Source: Ceratothoa steindachneri (lineage: Eukaryota; Arthropoda; Malacostraca; Isopoda; Cymothoidae). Taken from it: a DNA stretch of 64,000 nt. The notes below the pieces were generated by a model. That model was not told the DNA's origin and did no database searches. It worked only from the letters and a program-made list of their open reading frames with translations. The position numbers and the translations under genes are program-made. Where the stretch lies: assembly GCA_963969495.1 (NCBI GenBank), contig OZ018335.1:87950440-88014439 (forward strand). Direction: 5' to 3'. Shown piece by piece: positions 24,390 through 39,050 of this stretch (positions within the stretch are counted from its first letter, which is position 1; every line of letters starts with the position of its first letter).

Positions 24390-25924
24390 TGTCGTAGAAT
24401 GACCCTTGTTTTTTATCCCTATACTCTTTGACACCCTTTTAGTAGCGGTATGCTTTAAGGGGCGTGAGTTACTTCTATGATGAAGTAGGCTTTGTTCTAA
24501 GAGTGCTAATTCAGTAGTTTTATTCTTAAGGAAGAGCTATTTTTAAAAACATAAGGATAAGAGGAAACACCAGAATCTACCAAAATAAACATGTATTTTA
24601 AACGAAGCACTTAACTATTACAAATCAACAGTTAACACATTTCTATCTTTGGCATCAAAGATCTTTCAATGACAAAAAATAAACAAATAGGCTTCCCGTA
24701 AACATACCAATTGCCAATTAGTATTTTTTTTCGTGACTCAATTTAATTTGCGTTAAACATTAAATTAACGTACTCTCGTCTACAAACACATATGACCTAG
24801 GTTCAAGAACAATGGTTTCTACTCTCCTTTAAAACGTGGGACGTACTAAACTTCTACTATCGCAATAGAGATATAAATGTTATTTTTAACTTACAGGTAG
24901 GAATTAGGGATTGCCAGATGTCGCTGGAGGACTTATCTCTCTCTTTGAAGTGTTGAGGCCGCTGGATGAATTTTCGTCGATAAGGGATTACTTGTCGCCT
25001 GTGACGGGGGTTGATTCTTCAACGTAATTAAAGAACGGGAGCTCGTTGGGGCTGGGTTCTTCTCCTCTCACTCTTACGGAGCTTGAGATGTGAGAGTCGC
25101 TCGAGTGTGAGCGGCTTTGCTTTTCTTCAGTCGGACTTCTTTGTAGACTGAACAGGCTTCTTCGGTATGGTACCGATATAAAGCTTGACTATTTAGGTTA
25201 ATACGGCCCTGAAAGGGGGGATCGATTTTCTCAATCTGATCCTATAGGTTCTCACGGAAATAGTCTTGTATGGCTGAAGGATCGATCTTCCCGAACTAAC
25301 CCTTCTTCTGGCGTATCGACTTCTAATCTTCTTTTCTGGCTGAAAGATCGATCTTCACGAACTAATCTTTCTTCTGGCGAATCGACTTCTAATAATCTTC
25401 TTGTCTGGCCGATGGCTCGATCTTCACGAACTAATCCTCCTCTGGCGTATCGACTTCTGATAATCCTCTTCTCTTTCTTTGCGGGGCTTATTTATAGGCG
25501 GATTGCCGCCCCATCTAAAGGGGAAAGTGACCAAGCCACCGAGGCAAAGGAAGGGGGGGGCGAATGGTGAGTTAGCATCTGGGGCGAGCGAGAATTCCTG
25601 AGGTGGCACTGGGGTGCCCAAGTCAGCTCGCAAATTAGAGGCTCGCAACCGCACCGCTACTTGGCGTGCCTTCGGAATCGCACCGCTTTTTTTTCCATAA
25701 CCACGGGTTTATGGGTCTCGTAGGTAATTGAATCGTTAGAGCGTCGTTTAAGGACCTTAGGTGGTTGCCCTAAAACAGATGTTAGCTCCAACTGCCCACA
25801 GAGGCGGGGAGATCACACATGGTAAGCAGTTTCGCCGGCTACCTTTCCCACGCTTCTCCTCATGAGGAGGGGGGGGTGTTAATGTGCCTATACTCCTCCA
25901 GGATGCTTAAGGTAGCCATTTCTC

Positions 25925-25928
<4 letters not shown>
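24390..25928 (-). repeat. 5' LTR of Gmr1-like element
   Basis: 1539 bp, paired with 17916-19459. On the plus strand it starts tgtcgtagaatgacc and ends tttctctaca. The (TA)n tract of the host LTR follows immediately. Confidence 0.9.
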
Positions 25929-26013
<85 letters not shown>

Positions 26014-26302
26014 CAAGGGTTAGTAACCATAACTTAAATCGTGTGATTGGTACGCCCGATCTCCAATGCGTTTTAAAATCAAACATTAGATTCCTCACTT
26101 TGCTGCTCGGATCATCGGAATCAGGTCTGTAATACTTAAATAGTAAATTTTAGTTAAATATGTCCCAAAAGAATCGAAAATTAATGCGTGGTTCTTCCCT
26201 CATTTACAGACCCTCCCAACTTCGTTGTAATCTATTTATTTAATCTATTTATGTATCCAAATTACAATATATTTATGTAACCAATTTAATCCATACAATC
26301 TA

Positions 26303-27232
26303 CCTGGGGCGGTCAATAAGTTTTGCGAATCGGTAGGGCAAAACAGATGAATGGGGATGGCTGTTTGTTGGGGTGTTAGGACAAGTTAGGACAATTCAGG
26401 AACTGCAGCTACACGCTCCTGCCTCGTCTATTTAAGAAGCAGTAGCTGATCGCAGATCATCAGTTGCAAATTTTGCAACAATGGAGAAGGTTGAACACCG
26501 CGCATTGATCAAATTTTTGACCAAGTAAGGCAAGAATGCAAAAGAGATCCATGAACGCATGGTTGCAGTGTACACCGACACCGCCCCTTCCTATGCAACC
26601 ATTGCTCGCTGGAATAAGGAGTTTCGCCATGGTCGTGAGTCCCTTGAACATGACCCACGTCCAGGATGCCCGTCAGATGTCACCAACGAGGACAATTTGA
26701 CCCGTGTGGAGAGGAGGATCCTCGAAAATCGACGGGTTAAAGTCGAAGAAATCGAGCGAGAATTTGGAATATCACATGAAAGTGTTATCAACATCATCCA
26801 CGACAATTTGGCCATGACTAAGGTCTCTCCCCGTTGGGTCCCTAGAAACCTCACGCCCCATGTTTGACTTAACGTCGTCAAAGTCCACAAGGCCTGAGTT
26901 TCACAAGCTGCCTTGCGCGAGTGTGGATTCGAGGAGCTCAACCATCTCACCTACAGTCCAGATCTGGCCCCTAGCGACTACTTTTTTTCCGCCAGCTCAA
27001 GGCTGCACTGCGTGGATGCTGGTTTGGGGACCATGAAGATGTCGAGCTCGCCGTCCAGGAATGGATTGAACAGCAGTCGGAAGATTTATGGTTTTCAGGA
27101 ATTCGAAGCCTCAGGGACAATTGGCGCAAGTGCATTGAAGTCGAGGGTAGTTATATTGAAAAATAATAAAACACTTTTCCTTATATCTCGTTTCCTTATA
27201 TCCGAATTGCAAAGCTTATTGACCGCCCCTCG
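26303..27232 (+). mobile_element. mariner element, internally deleted, in LTR
   Basis: Flanked by TA on both sides (26301-26302 and 27233-27234). The uninterrupted LTR has a single TA at 14445-14446. The terminal repeats are ggggcggtcaataagttttg and its inverse, gaccgcccctcg, at the right end. The element belongs to the same family as 36575-37719. Confidence 0.9.
26481..27166 (+). pseudogene. mariner transposase pseudogene
   Basis: The start MEKVEHRALIKFLTK is followed by an in-frame TAA (26526). The paired HTH DNA-binding region remains (MVAVYTDTAPSYATIARW, VEEIEREFGISHESVINII) with the linker SPRWVPRNLTP. The central catalytic region with the first two Asp is deleted near 26866-26900. The rest resumes at LRECGFEELNHLTYSPDLAPSDYF, which includes the third Asp, and is then frameshifted. 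The last codons match those of the copy at 37651. It is not functional. Confidence 0.85.
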
Positions 27233-27757
27233 TATTTATACCAATATTTATACATATCAATCTATTTAATATTTAACCCATTTATTTAATATTGACCCAA
27301 TCCATTTAACTATATAATCTATTTTGCTCATATAATTTATTTATCAATCCATATAAATATTCATCATACATTTATAATATTTACTCATTTTACATTCAAC
27401 TATAATCTAATTAATATTTGTCAATCTAATAGTCAATCATCATAAGTGTACTCTAATTCTCATTAACTCATGCAAAGTTAATTCACCCGCGTAAAATTCA
27501 ATCCAATCATAAACTGTATAATTTCACTTGGTAATCATAACTGTTCATTCCATAATATATATTTTTCGTATATCTCTGTTTTAATACACGTATTCCCACG
27601 ACGTTGCCGATTTAGGCCTAAGAAAATTTTGTCTGCAAATTCAGACTTCCGGTTAGCAATTAGCTTCATTCCCCTTGTATAACCAAAATATAGGTTTGGA
27701 GGTTTATTGTGACCTGAGCTATCCTTTATTGGTTCAATAATCACCTAACACCTATAA

Positions 27758-28369
27758 TATTACCACCCAAATTAGCAGTTAAAATTTTCTCTCCGCAGAT
27801 TACAGCAGACATTGTTGATTTAACTACAACCTGGACTTCCTGCAATTCTCCACAAACAGACTCTGAGAAACCAATAATAAGAATCAATTTAATAATCCTT
27901 TCCAACCCTTTAGCTTTAAAACTAGCTAATTCTGCTAATATAATAATTTTGTTTAAAAATATATTTACCCGTTCACTGCACCACCTTTTCTGTTCTAATT
28001 ACTCATAAGATGCATTTAAATTGTCCTCCAGCAAATGCAGTCTTTAATTTCTCTGAACAAAAATGATCGCCCATCTCTAAATATCGTGCGAAAGCATCTC
28101 CTTCAAAAACAGGGAAATAAAACTAACCATATTTGTCACCTTCTGCAAATTTGCAACTTAAATTAAACTTAATCCAATCTATATCATCTTGTTCATCATT
28201 TAATGTCTTGATAATATATATACTGTGATCTTGGAAGCCAGTATACCTCAATAGCATGTGGTTAAAGAAAAACGCTTAAATGAGGACACTTACCCTCGAT
28301 TGCCAGTCAGAAAAATTTCGACTGACTTTCAAATTTAGTTGGAATTAACCTTAAACTAGACCAGGAAGA
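27758..28369. other. AT-rich stretch without recognised gene
   Basis: No motif was recognised. It lies between the end of the outer LTR and a pol remnant and may be part of the latter's element. Confidence 0.35.
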
Positions 28370-29700
28370 TCGGCAAATAAAAGTGGCGGGTTACCTGACA
28401 AAAAAAAGACCAACATATGCACTCTCTATCATTTCTAAGATCAAGGACGAAAAAGACTTAATTTATTACTTCCCCTTTGTATTCTCTGCGGTTGAAGTCT
28501 GAAGAGGTTAAGTCAGCAACAACATTTTCTCGCATATCGTCAATTTCAGGCACGCAACTTTATTGTGCCTCGTCTATAGACTCTTCTACATTAGCTCTTG
28601 TTGAAGACAATGAAATACAGATTCAATCCTAATGTGACTCTCCTCAACTTGTTCGAGAAATCGAGCTCCCCGACAGTTAGACCAGCCGCATCCTGGACAA
28701 TTTTTCTTTATCTCACTGCTATTGCCCCTTACTTACTCTTTCTACCACTGTCTTGTGTTTAACAAAATTCACGGTTTCTCATCCTGGTGCTCCAGCTACT
28801 CGAAAGCTCGTCGCAAATCGTTTCGTAGCCTAGCTATGAATACTTAGGTGACCAAATTGAGCCGTTCGGGTTTGTTTTGCAATCGTACCAAGATCCAAAG
28901 CAACATAATAAACACCTCTGATTTCTTTTCCTCTTCCATAGTCGCGTTTTGACGCTATGCACATTGATGTGATTTGTCATATATCCTATTCCCAAGGATG
29001 TAACTATCTTCTGACCATAATAAATCGTTTTATTCAATAAACAGACGCTCTACCTTTTTCAGATATTCGGGCTTCTAGTATGAGTGATCGAGCCTTCATT
29101 GCTGGTTATATTTCGCATTTTGGTGAGTTCTTCAACAATCATGAGCGATCACGAAAACCAATTCAAATCGCAACTGTGGCAAGAGCTTATCTTATTATTG
29201 GCTCATTTCGCTTACGCACAATAAGCTACCATACACTCGAGTTATCCCAGTATAACGTGAGTGGACAAGCTGCTTTGTTTCTACGGTAAATTCGTTCATC
29301 CATAAAGGAATTCTCGTCTTGGTCTGACTCAGAATTAGGTCATGGTACACACATTCGTCTTCCTTGTAAATTCTTTCCTTCTTCCGACCAACGTCAGTCT
29401 TCTTCTCTAGATCCTACTTCATACGTTCACTAATCCTAATGGCTGAAGTCCACCAAACCGTCCATAGAGTGCCTGCTAATTGTGCTGCTTTTGTGCCAAA
29501 GAAAATGATAACATGTTCCTATGTTCATGCCCATTGTAACTTAGCATGTTCACCGCTACATTAGATATATGATGGGTCATTCCTTGTAATTTCCAGGAAG
29601 ACAAATTTTTTTGTCCTACAGCATGGCATCGACACAGTTCACATTGAACAACTCTCGTTTAATACTTCCACTATAAATGCAACGGATCCAGATTTCCTTT
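28370..29700 (+). pseudogene. CsRn1-like gypsy pol remnant (integrase)
   Basis: Broken plus-strand frames recover an integrase. FNKIHGFSHPGAPATRKLVANRFV (about 28765-28830) is the zinc-finger region. FDAMHIDVI (about 28950) holds the first Asp, and SQGCNYLLTIINRFIQ follows. MSDHENQFKSQLWQEL (about 29140) holds the second Asp. HGTHIRLPCKFFPSSDQRQ and LDPTSYVH (about 29340-29430) belong to the C-terminal part. Many stops and frameshifts are present. The first 350 bp are assigned only by position. No LTR of matching type was recognised with certainty. Confidence 0.65.
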
Positions 29701-29725
29701 ATAACTATATTTTCTATATACCCAT

Positions 29726-30190
29726 TGTAGATATATAAGGTGTATAAGAAAAGCGATAAAAAATAAATAAAGTACCATGTAGTGAGTTTCGAACAGTTTC
29801 CTGCCTCGCCGGACCACGATTGGCGAGAAGCTTATTGACTCGCCATTCTACATCTAAAAGACTCAAACAAGCGAAGCTTTTAAATTGCACGCTTGTACTT
29901 CTCGGCACGCTACATATCCCCTCCCCCTTCTAGAACTAGAGCTTATTTTGAAGAAATGGAGACGAGAACGCTGCTTGGAAACGTTATGCAAGGTCTAAAG
30001 CGCCACTCCCGGGTCTGGGCACCATTGTAGGTAGGGATAGTATGAAAATTTGAGACTAAGAACCTACAATAAAAGTAGCTTGGGGCGAGTTGCGTCCGGC
30101 TCGCTGCCCGGCCGGACCACCGTTGGCGAGTGGCGTATCGCTCTCGCTATCCTGAGTGACAGCTCAATCCCGGTGAAGGCAGGAGTTATC
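29726..30190 (-). mobile_element. possible miniature LTR element (TRIM-like) or collapsed gypsy
   Basis: A segment 29726-29914 has tgtag...ctaca ends. Read on the minus strand it is preceded by a purine tract (gaagggggagggga, 29917-29930). About 80 bp further lies tggtgcccagac (30013-30024, minus), identical to the primer site of the gypsy element at 14972. A second LTR-like segment starts at 30026 with tgtaggtagg. The two end segments share a core, tgcc-n-gccggaccac-n-ttggcgag (about 29796-29830 and 30105-30135). The outer end on the right is not resolved. A nearly empty gypsy element is the alternative reading. Confidence 0.45.
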
Positions 30191-30369
30191 ATGATGAAAG
30201 ACAGATATTAGAATGTCACGTTGCGCGTTAAGATGAAAGCCAAATGCAAAAACTGGTTCTCTATCAGCTCAATGTAGGCATACTGTTCCAAATTGTTTTT
30301 CACCTCAAACAAAGAACCTATTTCCACATAATTAAAACACTACCAGTACACCACAGAGCCTCCACTAAC

Positions 30370-30700
30370 TTATACCGTACTTGTACGCATTGTTCCTTGA
30401 TGCATTATGAGTGATACAATGAACATAACGTACTTCCAGTCATTCTTTGTCCACTGTTTGTGTCTTATCGCCCACTGAGCTGGGTAACTTTGTGGCATCA
30501 ATGAGCAAAGGCCACTTGCGTAACACTCTGATACATATGCGCATTCTATGAAATTCCCTGGAGAGTGCATTTCAATAATCGGTGCCAATGGACCGACGTT
30601 GACGTCTTGTCTCAATTCCTGCCTTGATTCGAAGCGATTTTTTGCCACAACCTTCGAAACAGTCCATCGTTCTCGGTCCGTCATTATCATCTTTTGGGCA
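30370..30700 (-). pseudogene. Tc1-like transposase remnant
   Basis: The minus-strand frame from 30690 begins MTDRERWTVSKVVAKNRFES, then RQELRQDVNVG, and later RHKQWTKNDWKYVMF. This is the linker and first part of the DDE domain of Tc1-type transposases. The expected DE-SRF motif is degraded to IVSLIMHQGT. Upstream, minus-strand fragments up to 31010 may contain the rest. No inverted terminal repeats were found. Confidence 0.6.
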
Positions 30701-31049
30701 CAAATCTTGAAGGAATTTCCTGTAGACCTGGATTTTTGTCATTGCAGGCAGACCCACATGATCGTACAAGTTGATGACCTTGCGAATTCTGCTATAACCT
30801 TCACAGGAATGCCTTAAGAGCGCTGAAATACCATAACTCCTTTTCCGCAACTTAACATGTGTTTTGCACCCCACTTTACACACATCGTACAAGACAGGTG
30901 CTGCAGCCTAACATTTTTCTGAAATCTATGAATCCACTCACATACTTCCTGGTAGTGACCTCTAGATTTTTTCCGTTCACTACGTACTACAGGCCCATGT
31001 ATTTTAAACACGTCATGTCACTGACTTTTTTAAGTGTGAGGTTATATGT

Positions 31050-31703
31050 CAAATATAATCATGCAGTGGTTTGACGTAATTGCACAGAGCCTCAGCTAAT
31101 CATATTATAGGAATGATCCTTTGGAGTATGACCTCTGATAGACCCTTCTGGTTTTTGTCATTCGTTGAATTATGTTATATAGGTATGGAGGGGTGGGGGG
31201 TGGATTCTGGAGGATTGTATGGCTTGTATGAGTTTGGGGATCTCTTTGTTGGTCACCAGATATATTTATTTTCCACCTAGTTTTGGGATCCTTTTTGCTA
31301 TGGCGCTCCCCATAAGATTGTTGCGAAACGTTGATCGTTAAACTGGATTTGGGTGATACGATAACGTTCCGAGAAATTATTACCTGACTCTAAAAGGTAA
31401 TAATGAATATTCTTGGCTGGGCGATGAGTAGAAATTCTGATATGGTTTGCCTTCAAACAAAATGGCGATGAAAACAAGAAGACTGCAGTTCTATGGAGGA
31501 GGAGTTCGAATCAGATTGATTATCGATTTCACGGGCTTATCTTTGATGATGATTAAACACAACTCTCTTAATGTTCGTGCTGATACGATGAATGAATAAG
31601 AAACGTCTTGATGTAAGATCAGTTAGGTAAACGCTATCTCCTAATGCGGAGTGAAATTACTTGATTGGTATGAACCGAGCGATATGTGAAACTGCTCCTC
31701 GAT
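31050..31703. other. stretch without recognised gene
   Basis: Contains tgcgaaacgttgatcg at about 31321, reminiscent of the PLE 3' motif but without the partner sequence. No gene was recognised. Confidence 0.3.

Positions 31704-34505
<2,802 letters not shown>

Positions 34506-34569
<64 letters not shown>
34506..34569. repeat. (TA)n microsatellite
   Basis: TA run between the PLE 5' end and the right arm of LTR C. Confidence 0.95.
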
Positions 34570-34571
<2 letters not shown>

Positions 34572-34971
34572 CTTTGGAAAACCTTTTCTTTCGTGAGAAA
34601 ATATACTGTAACAATGAAATTTCGGCCAAACGCTTTTTTCGTCTTCCTTAACAAAATAGAAATATAATATTGTGGTTGTAATTTGATTCTCACGGAATGT
34701 CGTTATGATCGAGATAATTCATTTTAAGGTTCCCTTTTGTAACCACATAAATTCATTTATTAGTCTCATTTCCAGTTTACACTTTCACCGCAACTTTGGT
34801 CTTTTCGTCAAATCAAAAATGGGAACGGTACTAAAATATCCTGTTACATCTTACAATGTTCCATTTGAGTTTCTTGTTGTTAAGTTTCACACACATAAAT
34901 GTATTTACATTGGCTGAGTGTACACATTACTACTTCATAGGTTTATGTGTGCACATATTGTGGGCACCATA
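34570..34971 (-). repeat. 3' LTR of minus-strand element C, right arm
   Basis: Matches 39139-39531 over about 400 bp (cgtgagaaaatatactgtaa, gtaaccaca, gggaacggt, gtgtacacattactacttca). On the minus strand it is preceded by a purine tract (aaagggaaatga, 34973-34984), as expected before a 3' LTR. Confidence 0.75.
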
Positions 34972-36313
34972 TCATTTCCCTTTGAGAGAGATATTTAGTA
35001 TCTTTAATATAGAATATATACATAGCATATACTAATGAACATATATACAAGCATAGTTCGGGGTTCGCCAGTTCGACTAAGATAATATAGTTGTACAAAC
35101 GGATCTGCACTTTTTTTTGTGTGCGTTAACAAACCATATTCTATACTCTTATTCATATATTTACATCTTGATAACATAAGGAATACAGAATAAAATAAAT
35201 TTGGTTATTAGCTCACATTGAGTTTATCGGTACACAACATGCTTTAAAAATAATGATAAAAAGTTGGTGGTGAACTTCCTGTCTCAATGGTATGAAACAC
35301 GGAATTTGGTGAATGATTAACGACGTCTACTTATTGCGGGTTGCATATTGAGTTAAATTTCTGAATCACTGTCTTGCATTTTTCGGGGATGTGTGAAAGG
35401 TCATTGATAATTATAGAGACTAACGGGGCTTCTGATTGTTTAATTTTAGAAGATAACTTGGTGCATTTGACTACTAGAATGCCTTGTCCACAGTATTCTA
35501 AAAGATCGTAATGAGCCAGAAAATCTGCTCCTAGAATGGGTGATGTTATGTCTGCGACTACCAACATCCAATTGAAGGTACGGCGTAAACTGGGTATGAA
35601 TATGCCTAGCATGACTTCATCATGTACTTTGATCTTACCACCGTTGGCTGTAGCAATATTTACACTCGACTTTCTCATTTCGCAATACTGTACAAGGTTG
35701 ATGGGAATAATCGAAACGCTTGAGCCAGTGTCTATAAGGAATTCGACTTTTTCTAAATTTAATTTTATAGCAACAGTGATTAACATTGGATTACCGGTCG
35801 TTGCATTAATTTCAGCACGCCTTACTAGTTTTCCGAAGGTATAGTAGATGACGGTCTAGATGATGATAGGATTTCTATATTTTCTCCCCGTTTAGGCCAT
35901 TTGCACCATGACCTGCAATGTTTCCCCTAAGGGACGAAAATATGAATGGGCCCAACATACTAAAGGTTTTTGATCGCTACGAAAGGATGTAAGTCCTAGC
36001 GGTATGTTATCATTACGCATATTTGTAAATTTATTCATGCTAGTGTACGCGCCACTGGGCATTGACCATGCATCCTTCGCGTATTTCACATTACGATTCG
36101 AATTGTCGCACTGCCTATTGTAAGCTCTAGAACTATCTTCGCAAATAGAACAGATGTTATTGTTACTTACATGACCATATTGAGGTTTATAAAATAGTAT
36201 TTGTTCGTCCACCAATTTTCTTATCTGCGTGAGTGTCAATTACTTCTGCGTCACGATAATCGGAGCGATGCTCGGAGGTAGAGATTGAACGAATTTATGT
36301 TTTACCAGATCGG
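34972..36313 (-). mobile_element. internal remnant of LTR element C
   Basis: The region between the two LTR copies. Only a gag end and a protease are recognisable. RT, RNase H and integrase are absent, so the element is a deletion derivative. No primer site was confidently identified next to 36313. Confidence 0.6.
35331..36239 (-). pseudogene. gypsy-type gag end and retropepsin
   Basis: The frame 36239-35892 ends with VCWAHSYFRPLGE, which resembles a broken CsRn1-type nucleocapsid motif. After a shift, the frame 35786-35331 encodes a retropepsin with VEFLIDTGSSVSIIPINLV (catalytic DTG) and PILGADFLAHYDLL (second conserved strand), and ends 55 residues later. The pol domains that should follow are missing. 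The protease itself is intact over its core, but it has no complete polyprotein. Confidence 0.75.
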
Positions 36314-36574
<261 letters not shown>

Positions 36575-37718
36575 CGAGGGGCGGTCAATATGTTTTGTGA
36601 ATCGGTTGGGCAAAACAGAGGAAGGGGGATGGCTGTTTGCAGGGGCGTTAGGACAAGTTATGACAAGTCAGGACCTGCAGCCGCATGCTCCTGCCTCGTC
36701 TATTTAAGAAGCAGTAGCTGATCGCAGATCGTCAGTCACAAATTTTTCAACAATGGAGAAGGTTGAGCACCGCGCAATGATCAAATTTTTGAATAAGGAA
36801 GGCAAGAATGCAAAAGAGATCCATGAACGCATGGTTGCAGTGTACATCGACACCGACCCTTCCTGTGCAACCATTGATCGCTGGAATAGGGAGTCCTGCC
36901 ATAGTCGCGAGTCCCTTGAAGATGATCCCCGACCAGGACGCCCGTCAGACGTGATCAACGAGGACAATGTGGCCCGTGTGGAGAGGATGATCTTCGAAAA
37001 TCGATTGCTGAAGGTCGAAGAAATCGAGCGAGATCTTGGAATATCATATGGAAGTGTTATCAACATCATCCACGACAATTTGGCCATGACCAAGGTCTCT
37101 GCCCGTTGGGTCCCTAGAAACCTCACGCCCCATCAAATTAAGGAGGAGCTGCTGCTCTTGTACAACCAAGACACGACAGATTCGAGACACGCATAGTGAC
37201 AGGTGATGAAACGTATGTCCATCACTGGGATCCCGAGACCAAGCTCGAAAGCATGGCCTAGAAGCACAGCGGCTCTCCGACCCCCATCAATTTCCGGATC
37301 CAACCCTCACCTGGGAAGATCATAGCCACCATCTTCTGGGATTCTGAGGGAGTTTTGATCGTGGAATATGCGCCTCGTGGAAAGACCATCATAGGCTAAT
37401 ATTACGCCGGGAACTGGCTGGGTTGAATAATTGCGTCCGTGAGAAGCAGCGCGGCAAGTTGACACGCGGTGTCCTGCTTTTTCCACGACAATGCCCCTGT
37501 CCACAAGGCCAGAGTTGCACAAGCTGCCCTGCGCGAGTGCGGATTCGAGGAGCTGAACCATCCTTCCTACAGTGCAGATCTGTAGGAATTCGAAGCCTCA
37601 GGGACAAGTGGCGCAAGTGCATTGAAGTCGAGGGTAGTTATATTGAAAAATAATAAAACACTTTTCCTCATATCTCGTTTCCTTATATCCAAATTGCAAA
37701 ACTTATTGACCGCTCCTC

Positions 37719-37719
<1 letters not shown>
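36575..37719 (+). mobile_element. mariner element 1 in (TA)n
   Basis: The terminal inverted repeats are cgaggggcggtcaatatgtt and, at the right end, cttattgaccgctcctcg. TA flanks lie on both sides, inside the microsatellite. It is the same family as 26303-27232. The length of 1145 bp is slightly short because of a coding deletion. Confidence 0.92.
36753..37653 (+). pseudogene. mariner transposase pseudogene
   Basis: The start MEKVEHRAMIKFLNKEGKNA is followed by an intact DNA-binding region (VEEIERDLGISYGSVINII) and linker ARWVPRNLTP. The frame shifts near 37165. The catalytic part is then readable as IVTGDETYVHHWDPETK (first Asp) and FFHDNAPVHKARVA (second Asp). At 37580 the SPDLAPSD block with the third Asp is deleted, and the sequence jumps to the last 25 codons (EVEGSYIEK). 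Stops also occur in the core. It is not functional. Confidence 0.88.

Positions 37720-37780
<61 letters not shown>
37720..37780. repeat. (TA)n microsatellite
   Basis: TA run between the two mariners. Confidence 0.95.
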
Positions 37781-37785
<5 letters not shown>

Positions 37786-39050
37786 AAAATTTTTATTTGT
37801 AATAATACTGTAATCATTTTTCTACATAAGCTCCATTAACATCTATACACTTTCTTAATCTATGAATCCAACGGTAAATACCATCTTTGTAGAATTCACG
37901 GGGTTGTCTCTGGCACCAAGTAATGACCTGCTTTTTTGCTTCATCTAATGATTGAAACCGGGTTCCTTTTAGGTGTCCCTTTAAATTTGGAAACAGAAAA
38001 AAGTCAGAGGGTGCTAAATCAGGGCTATAAGGGGGATGAGCAAGAGTTTCCCATCGAAATTCCCGTAGCTGAGATCTCACAGCTTTGGACGAATGTGCAG
38101 GGGCATTGTCATGGTGGAACAAGATTTGCTTGTGGAGCTTTCCTCGTCGTTTTTTGGCTATTGAAGTTTTCAGCTTCCTTAAAACTCCTTCGTAATAGCT
38201 GGATGTAACAGTTTTTTGTCCTTCTAAGAAGTCTATTAAAATAATTCCCTCCGAATCCCCAAAAACTGTAGCCATTATCTTCTTAACGGACCTCTCTGTC
38301 TTGAACTTGATAGGCCCTGCTGCCCCCCTTGGGTGCCACTCTTTTGATTGATTTTTACTTTCAGGATCAAACTGATACACCCAAGTTTCATCTCCCGTTA
38401 CGAGGCGCTCAAAAAAACTATCCTCGTTTGCTTCAATCTTGGTCAAAATAGCCAAAGAAAGGTTGGCCCTATGATTCAGCTGGTCTTCTCGCAACGCTTT
38501 TGGGACCCAACGTGCTGAAAGCTTGCTCAGGCCAAGATTTTCAGTTAGAATTCCAAATGCTGAGCCATGAGAGATTTCACATGCATTGGCAACTTCATCA
38601 ATAGTAATACGGCGATCTTTATCCACTAGATTCCTCACAAGCTCGACATTTTCTGGGTTAATGGAGGTGGAGGGTCTCCCTTCACGTGGATCATCTTCAA
38701 CTTCTTCTCTGCCCCCCTTGAAGCGCTTAATCCAGTCGTAAACTACCGCTCTACATGGCGAAGAGTCACCATAAACCTGTTGTAGAGCGTCAATAATCTT
38801 AACAGGCTTCCAATCAAGTTTAGTCAGGAATTTAATGTTCGCTCTTATCTCAAAATTTGCCATTTTATGGGTTCAAAAAAGTAACCTTTTTGAAGCACAT
38901 CTAATACAAAGAGTCTCGACAAATTGAATGACGAATTTTGTAGGAAATGTTCAGAAAACATGAAAGTCGTGTTTGACCCTGTATTTACTTGTACAAAATC
39001 GAACATTTCAATAATCTGGCATTTGTCTGAGAACTTTTTGACTCACCTAC

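Larger units (their letters stand above)
17916..25928 (-). mobile_element. Gmr1-like Ty3/gypsy retrotransposon, near full length
   Basis: An 8.0-kb element on the minus strand, bounded by two LTRs with tgt...aca ends. Gag-PR-IN-RT-RNase H lies between them. Placing integrase before RT is the copia-like order known for the Gmr1 group of gypsy elements, and the capsid resembles the SCAN domain, which is derived from such Gags. Both flanks are (TA)n, so the target duplication cannot be defined. The coding strand is one frame, damaged by three in-frame stops (about 23933, 22283, 21380) and a 37-bp deletion in RT. The two LTRs look very similar by eye, so insertion was fairly recent. Confidence 0.9.
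25929..27757 (+). repeat. 3' LTR of outer gypsy element, right part (with mariner)
   Basis: Starts in (TA)n, then ttcaacaagggttagtaacc, and matches 14103-14970. The match is broken only by the mariner at 26303-27232. The shared sequence ends cctataa at 27757. Confidence 0.85.

Noticed and set aside
31310..31345. Third hammerhead-like gcgaaacgttgatcg motif
   Set aside because: The upstream box and a stem are missing, and no PLE coding sequence precedes it.
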